Part shown: piece after piece, positions 63,937 to 64,000 of the stretch
How the letters are laid out: the number at the start of each line of letters is the position of its first letter
How positions within the stretch are numbered: position 1 is the first letter of the stretch
Origin: Winogradskyella wandonensis
GTDB taxonomy: Bacteria; Bacteroidota; Bacteroidia; Flavobacteriales; Flavobacteriaceae
Assembly: GCF_004346845.1 (NCBI RefSeq)
Contig: NZ_SMGI01000001.1
Coordinates: 496,001 to 560,000, forward strand
Direction of reading: 5' to 3'
Length of the DNA stretch: 64,000 bases
Notes under the pieces: model-generated
Seen by the model: only the letters and a program-made list of their open reading frames with translations
The model's database searches: none
Told to the model about the DNA's origin: nothing
Made by a program: the position numbers and the translations under genes

Positions 63937-64000
63937 GGTTTTAAAGGCGGGAATCTCATCATCTATCCAAGATTTAGGAAGAACTAGTTTTAGAGAATTT
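63929..64000 (+). CDS. pxpC: 5-oxoprolinase subunit C (KipA-like), N-terminus only
   Basis: From the ATG at 63929 the frame stays open to the window edge: 24 residues, MIKVLKAGISSSIQDLGRTS then FREF. 'V.kaG..ssiQDlGR.g.r' is the characteristic beginning of KipA/AHS2 proteins, and the position right after pxpB confirms it. The rest lies outside the window. Confidence 0.9.
   Translation, partial: MIKVLKAGISSSIQDLGRTSFREF

Overview
The window looks like chromosomal DNA from a marine-type member of the Flavobacteriaceae (Bacteroidota). The DNA is AT-rich. Many genes encode secreted proteins or lipoproteins with short Cys-containing signal peptides. Clear Shine-Dalgarno sequences are almost absent and TTG/GTG starts occur. 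Several intergenic regions carry the Bacteroidota promoter pattern TTG - about 19 nt - TAnnTTTG, best seen in front of the SRP RNA gene. The genus cannot be fixed from the sequence. No tRNA, rRNA, CRISPR array, transposase, integrase or phage gene was found, so most of the window is core genome.

Layout. 1-7 kb: purB (cut by the left edge) and a helical neighbour, a heme-binding protein, a glycosyltransferase, a small membrane protein with an XRE regulator, a DUF2846 protein, a sirtuin, a TPR-like exported protein and a TrmH-type methyltransferase. 7-14.8 kb: a carboxypeptidase-regulatory-like protein, a DEAD-box helicase with a strikingly structured leader, rdgB, a lipoprotein, fahA and glyA. 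14.9-25.5 kb: a beta-helix lipoprotein, a second carboxypeptidase-regulatory-like protein, a thioesterase with glutaminyl cyclase, SRP RNA, an SDR, a transaldolase-type enzyme, a TlpA-like protein and an ABC-F ATPase. 25.7-29.8 kb: an oxidative-stress block of katG, an ankyrin protein, then 2-Cys peroxiredoxin, thioredoxin-like protein and a small conserved protein. 30-39 kb: nhaC, a membrane hydrolase, a PLP lyase divergent from an Lrp regulator, a CPBP protein, an S41 peptidase and lpdA. 39-47.7 kb: a GAP-family protein, an alkyl sulfatase, a beta-barrel protein, DUF2254, a LytS/LytR two-component pair divergent from an ExbB-like gene and a TonB-like lipoprotein, and DUF2721. 47.7-61.1 kb: a second DEAD-box helicase, pabB, a sigma-like hypothetical, tilS, adenine deaminase, a CocE-type hydrolase, a YheT hydrolase, comM and a TPR membrane protein. 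61.2-64 kb: an operon of a non-canonical Nramp-fold transporter with 5-oxoprolinase pxpA, pxpB and pxpC (cut by the right edge).

How genes work together. katG, the ankyrin protein, peroxiredoxin and the thioredoxin-like protein form a peroxide-defence group. The Nramp-like transporter with PxpABC probably takes up or handles 5-oxoproline (pyroglutamate) and hydrolyses it to glutamate. glyA and pabB feed folate and one-carbon metabolism. The most unusual signals are the three-hairpin leader of the first DEAD-box gene, the Nramp homologue that lacks the usual metal-binding motifs inside a 5-oxoprolinase operon, and a 23-nt dispersed repeat that supplies the start codon of adenine deaminase.

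Only two gene-free stretches exceed 300 bases (9836-10169 and 36811-37160); both are described as features.
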